From assembly GCA_943704525.1 (NCBI GenBank), contig CALSCQ010002512.1, positions 1 to 32,592 on the forward strand: a DNA stretch of 32,592 bases, given 5' to 3'. Made by a program: the position numbers and the translations under genes. The notes below the pieces were generated by a model, which did not search any database, was not told the origin of the DNA, and was given only the letters and a program-made list of their open reading frames with translations. Source of the stretch: Pigoraptor vietnamica (Eukaryota > Opisthokonta > Filasterea). This document shows, in pieces, positions 10,126-20,817 of this stretch. The first letter of the stretch is position 1. Each line of letters opens with the position of its first letter.

Positions 10126-11166
10126 ATGGCTTCGAGCGACCACGACCTCTCCGTAGAGGAGCTGGATCTATCGGGTCGCGGCCTCGTGGAATTCCCTGTG
10201 TACGTTTTGCGCTGCGCGAATATTCGCTCGCTCAACCTTGCCGATAATGAGATCAAGGAGGTGCCGCGGGAACTGGCGTCGCTCGTACACCTTCGCGACC
10301 TCAACCTCAGCGGCAACCGCATCGTGTCCCTCCCCGACGAGTTTGGTGCGATTTCTTCCCTGCAACGGTTGAGCTTGAACGATAATCGCCTCCAAGATTT
10401 GCCGCTTTCGCTGTCGGGCCTGTCGTCGCTCGAGACGCTGTATGTAGCGGGCAATGGGTTTGAGACCATCCCCCTCGCCGTGTGCCGGTTGCCTCGCCTT
10501 CGACGGCTATATCTTGGCGCCAATGCGCTCGCGTCTATCCGCCCGGAAATTGCGGGCCTCACTTCGTTGGAGGTGTTGTACCTCGGCGGAAACCGCCTCA
10601 CGGAGGTGCCCGCAGACGTCGCTTCGCTGTCGCGGCTCTCGGTCCTCTATCTCGGGGACAACCAAATTACGACCATCGCACCCGAACTTGCGCGCCTGAC
10701 GGTCCTCCGCACGCTGAGCCTCCACAACAACCGCCTCGAGGCCCTCCCGGCCGAGATTGTCAACCTCCGGAGCCTGACGGAGCTGAGCCTGCGCGGGAAT
10801 CCGCTCGTGTCGCGGTTCATTGCGGACATGCCCAGCTCGCCGCCCTCGCTTCTCGAGCTCTGCGGGCGGACAATGAAGAACAACGGGATCGCGTACGACG
10901 CGTGCGTGCTTCCGCACGACCTCGTGTCCTATCTGGACTCTGCGAGGCGGTGCGAGAACCCCGCGTGCAAGGGCGTGTATTTCAACTCGAGCGTGCGCCA
11001 CGTCGAGTTTGTCGACTTCTGCGGGAAGTATCGCGTCCCGTTTCTCCAGTTTCTTTGCTCGACGCACGACCGTGCGGGCCCGAGCACGTGCGGTGCGGCC
11101 GAGTCGATGATGAACAAGGTCCTGCTGGATCAGTGGCGCCCCACTGTCGAGGACGACGATTTTTAA
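10126..11166 (+). CDS. LRRC58: LRRC58-family leucine-rich repeat protein
   Basis: Intronless, 1041 nt, 346 aa (human LRRC58 371). About nine LxxLxLxxNxL repeats cover residues 10-225, for example LRDLNLSGNRIVSLP and LEVLYLGGNRLTEVP. The conserved exit ELSLRGNPLVSRF follows. The C-terminal module contains C276 and C281 (CENPACKGVYF), then FVDFCGKYRVPFLQFLCS, and matches human LRRC58 closely. The frame is open upstream to 9904, but the TATA box and the AAAATGG context favour 10126; the extra upstream codons resemble no LRRC58 sequence. From memory, recent work describes LRRC58 as a cullin-RING ligase substrate receptor that controls turnover of cysteine dioxygenase. In this window the next gene is CDO1, tail to tail. 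It is the only multi-repeat gene here without introns, so an old retrocopy is possible. Confidence 0.92.
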   Translation: MASSDHDLSVEELDLSGRGLVEFPVYVLRCANIRSLNLADNEIKEVPRELASLVHLRDLNLSGNRIVSLPDEFGAISSLQRLSLNDNRLQDLPLSLSGLSSLETLYVAGNGFETIPLAVCRLPRLRRLYLGANALASIRPEIAGLTSLEVLYLGGNRLTEVPADVASLSRLSVLYLGDNQITTIAPELARLTVLRTLSLHNNRLEALPAEIVNLRSLTELSLRGNPLVSRFIADMPSSPPSLLELCGRTMKNNGIAYDACVLPHDLVSYLDSARRCENPACKGVYFNSSVRHVEFVDFCGKYRVPFLQFLCSTHDRAGPSTCGAAESMMNKVLLDQWRPTVEDDDF

Positions 11167-11621
11167 GCCTGTGAATGTGTGGCGAACCGTCGTCGAATGT
11201 GTATAGCTACTGGCGTGCGGCGTTGCGTATCGCTGCGTTTGCGGTTTTTTATTGCTGTATGATACACCTGTCTGGTGCCGCCTTGCTGGACGAGGCTGGC
11301 TATAATTACAATGCATAGTCATGAACTTCGACTGCCTTCTTTTTTCCCTTTTCGTGCAGAGAGTACTGTAATTATTATGTTTCTTAATTTGCAATTTGTG
11401 AAAGACGAACGCGCACACGCAAACGAGAACGCAAGCGCACGCGCGGGGGGTTGGGGGATGCGCAACGCGAGGACTTTCCAAACAACACACTCCTGCCTCC
11501 TTGGAGGCGGTTTTCGAGAAAAATGGGATATCACCGCGCAAGCAGGCGACAGCCGTACGCTACGGCCGGCACGAGGCGCAATGCAACGCTCGAAAGAAAG
11601 CTGTTAACGCGCACGGGGGCT
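11167..11621. other. convergent 3' flanks of LRRC58 and CDO1
   Basis: 455 bp separating two stop codons in tail-to-tail orientation. Contains AT-rich and GCACACGCAAACG-like stretches but no ORF or RNA gene that I can support. Overlapping 3' ends of the two transcripts are possible. Confidence 0.45.
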
Positions 11622-12413
11622 CTACTTGTCGCTGGCAGAACAGTGCGAGGCGCCGTTGCGGTACTCCACAATCTGTCCCTTCTTAGAAAAGAAAGTGACC
11701 TTGGGGCTCGCCTTACACCTCCCCGTGCGCTCGTCGAACGTCTTGCAGTACTCAAAAGGCGGCGAGTAGAGGTGGAGCGACAGGGCGCCCTTCGAGTGGC
11801 TCACATTCTCAATGCGGTGGAGGCCAATCTTATCTGCGCATGCATAAAACACCACGTGAGAATGGTGCGCTTGCAAAGCCAACAGACTACATCGCCATTG
11901 AGAACCGCAATGCCCACCGTGAATGTACGTCACTTGATCCCGCTTGTAATCCATGACACGGGTGGCCGTGAGAGGCTGCCCATCCTTAGGCGGATCGTAC
12001 AGCGTCTCGCGCACCTCGCCGTCGAGAATCTTCATGATGCAGTGGCTTCCGGCGTGATCGTGCACCGAACTGAAAGATAGAGTGGACGAGTAAGTCCCTG
12101 CTCCAAACAAACTCGAACCCCAAGGGCGTGCGGCCAAAAAGCGTGTGTGCCTCAATGCTCACCTCGCCTGACCCTCGCTCCACGCAAGGACGAGAAGGTT
12201 GTACTTTCCGTTGCCGTCGTCCACAAAGTTGCGAGTGTAACGGTGGGGATCAAAGTGCGCGTACTTTTCCCAGTCCTTGCTATTGCTCTTGTAAGCCTCC
12301 ATTGTAGCCATAATCTCGTCAACGTCCGCCTCGTCGCCCGCGAGCAGCACGTTCAGCCGCTCAATGAGCTCTTCCATGTTGCGCGGAGCAACAACAGCCT
12401 TCGTCTCCTCCAT
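11622..12413 (-). CDS. CDO1: cysteine dioxygenase type 1
   Basis: Oxidises cysteine with O2 to cysteine sulfinate, the committed step of cysteine catabolism towards taurine and sulfate. Exons (complement): 12413-12163, 12069-11918, 11833-11622; 615 nt, 204 aa (human 200). It is a cupin. The iron ligands are H87, H89 (SSVHDHAGSHC) and H140 (IGLHRIENVSH). C94 and Y157 (LHLYSPPFE) correspond to the human Cys93-Tyr157 thioether pair, so the self-made cofactor is probably formed. The start at 12413 opens on MEETKAVV; an upstream in-frame ATG (12512) would add 33 basic residues absent from the family. LRRC58 lies tail to tail, 455 bp away. Confidence 0.94.
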
Positions 12414-12758
12414 CCTCACGCGTTGCGCTTGTGTCGTCCCACACTGTACGAAGACTCCGAAGAATTTCCGGTGCGCCCGTGAAGGGTTTTTTGCGGTTTC
12501 TCTCACACGCAATCCTCCCGCTTCCGCTCTTCCTTCAATTTGATACCTCTCAACTCAATCTCTGCACGCTGCACTTTTGTGTGAGTGTCGTGCGTGCAGA
12601 AGGGACGTGCCTGTGTGCGACAACGCACTCACACTTGCACCGACACCGTCACACGCGTGTGTGTGGGGCGCCAATGACGGTGTTCCTGATTGCGTCCGGT
12701 TTTGGGGCTGAATAAAAAGGCCCGTTGTGTGTGTCCAGTGAGTCGCCCCCTCGCCGCT

Positions 12759-12766
12759 CACTATGG
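12759..12766 (+). promoter_or_regulatory. CACTATGG element upstream of CDO1
   Basis: The context CTCACTATGGAAAATGTATGG closely resembles CTCACTATGAACAATCTATGG at 29334-29354 in the CPT1/SPICE1 promoter. In both, a second TATGG half-site follows about 10 bp later. Candidate regulatory site. Confidence 0.4.
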
Positions 12767-12873
12767 AAAATGTATGGAGTGCGCGCTAATTGGACACGAA
12801 ATTTTTTGTATTATTTTTTGGCCCTCCCTTTATTTCCTGCGCTCCTATTGGCCTTCTAAATATGGCAATCAGC

Positions 12874-13017
12874 AAACCCTCACCTTAGAGTGAAGCTGTC
12901 ACTGTAACATCCACCCTACCTTTGTGGACTTGTAACCCTCACCTATTGTCGATTTCGAGGAAACATCCACCTTGCCTTGCACACAGGAAATCTCGACGAG
13001 CGCGTAACTCCCACCCT
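12874..13017 (-). repeat. degenerate array of CACC boxes, about 28-31 bp apart
   Basis: Five units fitting AACMYYCACCYT, with CACC cores starting at 12881, 12912, 12940, 12968 and 13012 (spacings 31, 28, 28, 44). Between the boxes the sequence is not conserved. The same kind of array stands upstream of the TTL gene. Read towards CDO1 the boxes are GGGTGAGGGTT-like. Confidence 0.5.
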
Positions 13018-13247
13018 TCACGCGCACATCAAAGATGAGGGGCAAATCTTCCTTTGAAAAAAATTCCCCACTGGGAATACCCTGCACTCAAGTGGAAAGT
13101 GGATCGCGCTCACTTGTCTTTTCAGGCAATTCCTCGTTAGATGAACCGCCTACGCTTTCCTTCGTGAACGTTCCTCCACAATGCTGTACGAGGGAAATAG
13201 TTTTACTCTCTATGTACACGTTCGTTTTTTGGAATGAGCCTCCACGG

Positions 13248-13538
13248 CTATTCCTCAACAATAATAGGGCCCCGTGTCGCCGGCTGATCTTCGTGTGCGC
13301 GCGGTTGCCCGGCTTGCACGGCGTCGCCAAACTGACGCATAACCGCCACCGCTTCAACATCGAGACCAAGCGTCTGAAGCGACTGTAAATATAGAATAAG
13401 ATACTATCAGATATTCGGATGAATGTAAACGGGATCATCACCAAGTGTGACAAAAGCGAACGGCACACACACACATACACCACACACACGCACATACACC
13501 ACACACACACGCACACACACACATACACCACACATACA

Positions 13539-13580
<42 letters not shown>

Positions 13581-15075
13581 GGAATTACCAACCTTTGCCA
13601 CACGAAGAGCATGGCCGACGGCAATTCGTTTCTCCATATCACTGCCTCCATTCGTGAATGCCGCAAACACATCCTTCAAGCCCTCCTTGTACCCGACAAT
13701 GCAGTCGGCAGCTGCAATAAACACGCGGGCTTCGATGAGCAAGTTTCCCTAACCCCCCTCTCCCCTTTCCCCTTGAAGGATAAGGGCGAGAACTATGCTT
13801 TAAAGCTCACCGTCAATCCACTCGTCGGTCCGCTTGAGAATAGCGGCAAGCTCTGGTTGTTGGCGTGTGGAAGGGTCGGAACTGGCGCGCACGTCGCCGT
13901 CGCGATACAAAGACTGCGGAAGAAAGATTTCACAAATTTAGCTCTTTTCGAGTGACATTGTAAAAATGTGCGACGCCGAAAAGCTCACCTCGCCCAAATC
14001 AACCATCCCTGAAGCAGACGCGCGCGGTTGGCGGGTGTGGGCAGCAAACGAGCCGCCTCGCACGTCGTCATCACTATCAGCGCCACCCTGCACAGATCTG
14101 CTTCGGTCCCGCTCTCCAAGCACCCCGGCATTCGCGTGCATCCGAGAGCGCGTGCGACGGAAGTCGTCGAGTGCGTTGTAGTACAGAATGGCCTCGCGCA
14201 GCTGCGCCCCGGCCATGGGGTTGTTTTGCACGAGCGGAATCAAATTGCGCAGAACCTTTTCCGCGTTGTTCATGTCGCCGGCCGCGTAGTAATACTGAGA
14301 ACATATGCGCCCGTCAACATTCGCCGCTAAAGTGCAATGACGACGCACCAACGGCCGCTCACCTTCACAAGTGCCAACGCCTCCACGGCGACGGCTTTCC
14401 TCGTGGCGTCATCTTCGTGCGCCTGCATATCACGCGCTGCGGAAAATATTCTTCGCTTTAACGATTCCGCGACTGGGTCCTCTGGGACGGCGCGCCGCTC
14501 GCGAGAACCTCGTGATTCGGGTCGCACGTGGATCATAACTGCGCAGTGCGCACGAATGGTCAGAAAGTGAATGGGCCAACGAGGCCACACATGGCTTCAA
14601 GTCAAACTTAATCTCACCTTGTAGCGGCATGTCTACCGCGTCAGTCTCGTTGTACTCTTCCACGACTGGCCCGCTCCAATCGTCTGTTGTTCGCGGCCGT
14701 GCCGAGGAATCCACTTCACCGTCCACTCCATCGAACTCGTCAGAAAGAGGCGCGCACTGAACCGAGTCGCTGCCATCGACTTCTTCGCAATTCCTCGCAC
14801 TTTTCCCACTGCCGCGGCGTCTTTCGCTCCGAGAAGACTTGGTTGAGCGCGTGGACGCCGGCCGTTCACACAGCGACTCCCCCGCCTCTCCCACGCGGCC
14901 TCTGCTTCCCAACTCATTCGGGCGCGTTGCCTGTAAGTACAGTCAAAGTGCATCATGCTTACTCATCAGTTCGCCACAAGAGCAATGGAAAGTCCGCGAC
15001 GTCGCTGTTAATGATACGCGCACGCACCTCGGGTTCGACGGCGCCCGGGTCGAGACGTGAGGCGCCGCACCCCAT
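13248..15075 (-). CDS. unknown protein with N-myristoylation motif
   Basis: Exons (complement): 15075-15028, 14930-14618, 14538-14363, 14294-13989, 13913-13811, 13729-13593, 13382-13248; 1218 nt, 405 aa. It starts MGCGASRL, a strong myristoylation (G2) and palmitoylation (C3) motif. The next 140 residues are Ser/Arg/Asp/Glu-rich and look disordered. Residues about 145-215 and 280-400 are predicted helical by eye, for example ARDMQAHEDDATRKAVAVEA, NNAEKVLRNLIPLVQNN and LREAILYYNALDDFRR. I recognise no family. The acceptor of exon 6 (CATCGAAG) is the least certain junction; nearer AGs put a TAG in frame. Intron 6 holds the long microsatellite at 13463-13578. Probably a membrane-tethered scaffold or signalling protein, by inference only. 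Confidence 0.75.
13463..13578 (-). repeat. (GT)n microsatellite in intron 6 of the MGCGAS gene
   Basis: 116 bp of (CA)n with ACAC-CACAC and CATAC interruptions on the + strand; GT on the sense strand of the minus gene, beginning about 14 nt after the GTTGGT donor. Confidence 0.95.
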
Positions 15076-15685
15076 TTTAGATTGGCGTTGCCTTCACGCT
15101 ACAATACTCTCGTCGAGGCCATTGCATCCAGGCGGAGAAAAGCGCATGAAGTTGGGCACTACGTTCTTTGCTGGGCAGTGCTTGTGATTTCTGTGTAGGC
15201 TGTGCCAGTCATCGAGTTTTCTTTGCTCGAAACTTCCCCAAGCGCCTGCCATAAAAGGCTATTGCGGGCGATTTGTCTATTCAAGTGACGTGTCACTAAG
15301 GCAATTTTTATCTGAAAATGTTATAATTGAGGCAGAAAATGTCCTCACATTACAATTTAATTTCAGTGATCGATGTTGCTGGACATTATTCATATATATA
15401 TAGACATTTTCTTACACAAGTAGACACAACAGGAAATTTTGGTCCTTCCTTTTTTGCATCGGAATGCGGCTGTTTCACCTATGGCATGTGTGTGCAACGG
15501 TACTTTTTTCAAACGCGGAACTACAGTCCTCTTCAGCAGTACATCGCGTCTCCGATCTTGTCGCCATAGCCTATGAGCTCAACTTAACCGATCGACAGTT
15601 CCCCCGTTTTGACGGCGGTGGGGTTACGAGCGCATCTCGTCGAGAGCCGGAGTGTGCGTGTGTGTGTGTCATCCCATCTTTCGCA
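15076..15685. promoter_or_regulatory. divergent region between the MGCGAS gene and the EF-hand gene
   Basis: 610 bp between two start codons. It is AT-rich in the middle (15290-15430), including a CATATATATATAGAC tract at about 15389-15403 that could serve as a TATA element for a long-leader + transcript. No other gene is visible. The frame upstream of 15686 is open from 15464, but its product looks random. Confidence 0.4.
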
Positions 15686-17539
15686 ATGTCGCGCCTCGCT
15701 CCCTTCGGCACGGTCGATCAACCGGACTTTCGCGTGCGCATCATCGGTGGCAAGCAAGTCCTTGTGCCAGCAAATGGCCCGCCACCAGCGGGCATCCCCA
15801 TGGCTGTGCCTCGCTCCGAGTCGCCCAGCGCGTCTGTGTCGGCGTTGTCCGCGCGAAACCCGCTGACCGGATCCTCAGAACGCCAATCGCGGCTCAATCC
15901 CATCACCGGCATGCCCACGCATGGCACGGCGCGGACAGTGGCGCTTGATGCGCTGCCGAATGTGCCCGCGTTCAGCAACCGCTATGCGCCGTTGGGGTCA
16001 GTCGCGGAGAACGCATCCCGGCAACCGGAGCCGCAGCAGCCGGCCATGCACCAGCCGCAGTACGCGCAACAAACGCACCCGCAGCATACGTCTCGTGGTG
16101 GGAATACTGCGCGTGACGCGTACGATCACCACTATGGGGCTGCGAGGGATGTGCCTGCGTACGGAGGGTCCGCTGGTGACGCACACGGCGCTTACAAGGC
16201 GCTGCCGCCCATCGGACACTCTGCAGCGGACGCTCGCGGCGGTCAACATGCTTCTGCATCTGCGCCGTGGAATACTGAGACGCAGGCGTCCACTCGGTCG
16301 CACGCAGCGCAGCACCAGCGCGAGTCGTATGGGGTGTCGCAACGCGACGCATACGGCGCTCGTGATGGGCACGCCGCGCCTCGTGACTCGTATGGAGGCC
16401 CTGCGGCGCCGCTTCACACGCAAAGAGGCGCGTATGGTGCATTTGACCGCGAAGACCGCGGACGGTCGACCCAACGCGACGGCTACGATGGCTACGGCAG
16501 GCCTGTGCCGCAGCAAGCACCGCAAGCGGCTCCCCAGTCGCAGCCGCAGGCGCCCTCTTCGCGTCGCGCACCTGCATTCCCTTGGATGCAGGCGACGCCC
16601 ACTCCTCCGCCGGCACGCGCTGTACAGCAGCCCCAGCAACCGCCGCAACCGGAGGCGCATTCTCACGCTGGCGGACACGCGCAGGACGGGCGGCACACGC
16701 AACGGTATGACGCGGGAGCTGATCGGTACGGATCCGGCGCATATGGCGGATACGCCGACAGGCGCGTGGGCGCGCATGAGACGGCGCGTGGTGCAGATGC
16801 ATATGATCCGCCGGTCAGCGCGACGCGAGGGGACATGACGGACCGCTCGGAGCGGGGTGCACGTGGCGGACGCGTGGAGGACCTGCAACGCCAGCAGGAG
16901 CAGCTCATCCAAATGCGACGACAGAACGATGAATTCGCTCGCGGCGGATACGACGACAACGGGTTTGGGTCGGGCCGGTATGGGTCGTCGCGCGTGAGCA
17001 GCGATTCGACGCCGCTGGGCATCGAGCACAGGGAGGGCATGCGGTCGCACGTGGACCGCGGCGGCCGGCAGTACGGCGGGACCTATGTGACGGACGAGTC
17101 GCTGTGGAGGAAGGAGAACGGAATTCCGCCCGAGGATGATCGCGTGCGCCGCTTTTCCAGTCTGTACAATGCGCTGCGACAGAGCGACGCGGAGGGAACT
17201 GGTGCGTCCGCAGTGAACGTGTGTTCGTGTGTGTGTGTGTGTGTCTTTTGTGTGTGTCTGTGCGTGTATTGGGTGTGCGCACATGTGTGCGTGTGCGTTG
17301 TCTGTAAATGTCGGTGTGGGTGTGCGCGCTTCCGGCCTCTGTTATAACGCGTGGCACTTTCCCCAGGCTATCTCGATCTGCACGAGGCGCGCCGTCTCAT
17401 CGAGACGTACAACCTCGTCTATTCTCTGAGCATCCCGCAGACGCTGGTGGACGCGCTCTTCACCTCTGTGAACCCGAACGTCGGGATGGTCAGCATCGAC
17501 GACGTGGTCGCTCGCCTCGAGTCGCAGGCTGCGCATTAG
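15686..17539 (+). CDS. disordered Gln/Gly/Tyr-rich protein with C-terminal EF-hand pair
   Basis: Exons 15686-17201 and 17367-17539; 1689 nt, 562 aa. It opens MSRLAPFGTVDQPDFRVRIIGGKQVLVP, followed by about 400 residues rich in Gln, His, Pro, Gly, Arg and Tyr with loose RDxYG repeats. A short Gln/Arg-rich helix (VEDLQRQQEQLIQMRRQNDE) comes next. A compact end follows from about residue 465: YVTDESLWRKENG, then an EF-hand whose loop DAEGTGYLDLHE has D1, E3, T5, G6, L8, D9 and E12 in canonical places. A second, degenerate hand follows (VNPNVGMVSIDD). The single intron cuts the first calcium loop between T5 and G6. Calcium sensing is likely but the physiological role is unknown. The start is chosen as the first ATG giving non-random sequence, in a CGCAATGTC context. 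Confidence 0.8.
17216..17330 (+). repeat. GT-rich repeat in the EF-hand gene intron
   Basis: Imperfect (GT)n and GTGTGC runs filling most of the 165-nt intron, GT on the sense strand. Confidence 0.9.
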
Positions 17540-17740
17540 GCGACGCGATCGCGTGTCATGTCGCAGTTCTGGGTTCGATTTCCGTTGGGAGCGTCCCGCG
17601 TGCGCGCCGCACAGGATGCGGCGGGGCCCGGGTTCCCTTTTGTTTTTTTTCTCTCGTTGCTGCGTTTGCGCGCGCGTGCGGGCACAGTGCGTCGCATATA
17701 ACTCACGTTCAATTTTGAAAAGCGAAAGGCCAGAACGCAA

Positions 17741-17778
17741 CACGCACGCACGCACGCACGCACGCACGCACACACACA
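17741..17778. repeat. (GCAC)n / (CA)n microsatellite
   Basis: About eight CGCA tetranucleotide units running into CACACA, between the EF-hand gene stop and the stop of the Siw14-like gene. Confidence 0.9.
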
Positions 17779-17789
17779 TACGCGCGCCA

Positions 17790-19057
<1,268 letters not shown>

Positions 19058-19092
19058 TGCGAATGACACACTCGCACACGCACACGCACACG

Positions 19093-19149
<57 letters not shown>

Positions 19150-19897
19150 ACGCACACGCACACGCTATCCGCGAATGCTAGACGTTCTATGCGTGCAGCA
19201 CACGTATTTGCCGTCGCAAGTTCTCGTCAACCGCGAAGCACTCGTCGGCGAACAGGCGGGTCTACATGCTGATAATGAGAGTCCTCGTGTCGGTTGCGGG
19301 ATTCGCTGCGCAACGGACGTGTTTGACGGATGCTCCAGGAAAACGCGAGTGAAGCCCACAGAAGGAGTCCGCGTGCCTTGCGACGGGCGTCACTGGTGTG
19401 TCTTGGCTAGTAAGACGAAGGGTGTCCAGTGTGTGTGCAAGACGTGTGTGCGAAAAGCGGCGAATGGCAGCGCACGGCAACGAATTGTGCGGATGACAAC
19501 ACTGGTGATCGAAGTAACACACGCCGGCTCCACTTCGCCCACCTTTTCCAACCCCATATTCACTTTCTTTCTTTTTTTCCCATCCGTTTTCGAGAGAGGA
19601 TCACAGGCACAGGCACTCGCGCATCCGCCCCTCGCAATGGCAGTTAACGGTTTTTTAAATAGGAGGGAATTTTCATTCTCCGCAGGTGTTTCCACGACGC
19701 CGCGCAGTGTCACTGGCCCCCAGTGGCACACGAGAAAATCGCACGCAAACGCACAGACGCAAAGGCGCTTATAGGGGTCAATATAGCCGTCGCACGGTGA
19801 GGGTTCCAGACCGCTCAAGGCGCAACGGATCGCAACGGGGCACACAAGGGATATGGCAGCCCGAAAAAACGCACGCGCGCAAGCCGTCCGCACGCAC
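19058..19897. other. intergenic region between Siw14-like and TTL genes
   Basis: 840 bp on the 5' side of the phosphatase and the 3' side of the TTL gene, both on the minus strand. It contains the (CA)n microsatellite 19074-19164. Frames on either strand run to about 200 codons but have biased, repeat-driven or random composition and no family resemblance. I see no gene. Confidence 0.45.
19074..19164. repeat. (CA)n microsatellite
   Basis: About 90 bp of CA with CACACG interruptions, starting 17 bp upstream of the phosphatase ATG; GT in the sense of that gene. It is likely in its 5' leader or core promoter. Confidence 0.95.
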
Positions 19898-20765
19898 TCA
19901 ACCTGTCTTCGCTCCGGCCTCTCCCGACGACCCGCCGTTCTTGGCCACAAGATCGTCCGTCAGCTCCCCCTCGACCGCAATTTCTCCGCCGACAATCTCC
20001 GAGGGTGTCTCGTCCTTGCTCTCCTCTTCGGGAGTCGCAGGCGCTGCCGTGCCATCCACGCCGTCGGCCCCCTCGCCCCCCTCGACGCTCTCGCCAGACT
20101 CGTTCTCCGGAGCCAGCTCGGGCTCGCCGTCGCCGTCCGTGTCCACCTCATCCGACGCCTCCGGATCGACGGCGTCCGCGGCGGGATTGTCCTCGGTCGT
20201 CTCGTCGGTGGCCGGGGGGACGAAGCCAATCCACTTGGGATTCATCACGCGCTCGAGCTCAATCTGGACCTCGTGCATCCGCATGCTGCCGCGGCTGTTG
20301 CGGGGGAGGACTTGCTCGTCCGACTCGCTGTCCTTGAGCTTCAGCTGGTCGCTCGCCAGGCCGTCCATGTGGCGCATGAAGTCCGTGTAGATGGCGCCGT
20401 TGCCCATCGGATAGAGGCGCGTGAAGCCGCCGCGGTTGCGGAACTCGCGCTTGTTGTCGATGAGGTACTCGAGGTCGATGTCGTCGAGGCAGAAGCGCGT
20501 CTCCTCCGTGCACTGCCCCTTCAGGTCGCCGCCAATCTTGCGCAGGTCGCGGGCGAGGTTCACGGCCACGGACGAGCGGCGGTAGACGACGCTGAGGACG
20601 TCCGTCATCATGCCAATCTTCGTCGCATCGTACGCAGAGCCGCGCTGGTGCGAGAGGCCCATGTCGGGCGAGCCGTTCACCTGCGCGTGAGAAGGAAAAA
20701 TCAGAGTCTGAAGAAACGAGAAAGCCGTCACGTCACTCTTTTGTTACGACGAAAACAGCACGAGG

Positions 20766-20817
<52 letters not shown>

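Larger units (their letters stand above)
12414..13247. promoter_or_regulatory. upstream region of CDO1 with CACC-box array
   Basis: 834 bp between the CDO1 start and the stop of the next minus-strand gene. It holds a CACTATGG site (12759-12766), a CCAAT box in reverse (CTATTGGCC, about 12846) and five spaced CACC-type boxes (12874-13017). A short minus-strand frame at 12899-13087 has no splice partners or recognisable product. Confidence 0.5.

Noticed and set aside
12899-13087. 62-codon minus-strand frame upstream of CDO1
   Set aside because: It overlaps the CACC-box array, has no splice partners or Kozak-like start and resembles no family.
13740-13760. CCCTAACCCCCC near 13748 as a second telomeric tract
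   Set aside because: Only one CCCTAA unit, followed by a pyrimidine-rich stretch within an intron; not a tandem telomere repeat.
15998-17284. Antisense frame of 428 codons across the EF-hand gene
   Set aside because: High GC removes stops in all frames; the product is Arg/Leu-rich and featureless, while the + strand has an EF-hand and a phase-matched intron.
17560-17600. tRNA-like B box (GGGTTCGATTTCC) downstream of the EF-hand gene
   Set aside because: The flanking T-stem does not pair, and there is no A box or acceptor stem at the right distance.
19175-19774. 200-codon + strand frame between the phosphatase and TTL genes
   Set aside because: Random-looking composition, no domains, and it spans likely promoter and 3' flank of minus-strand genes.
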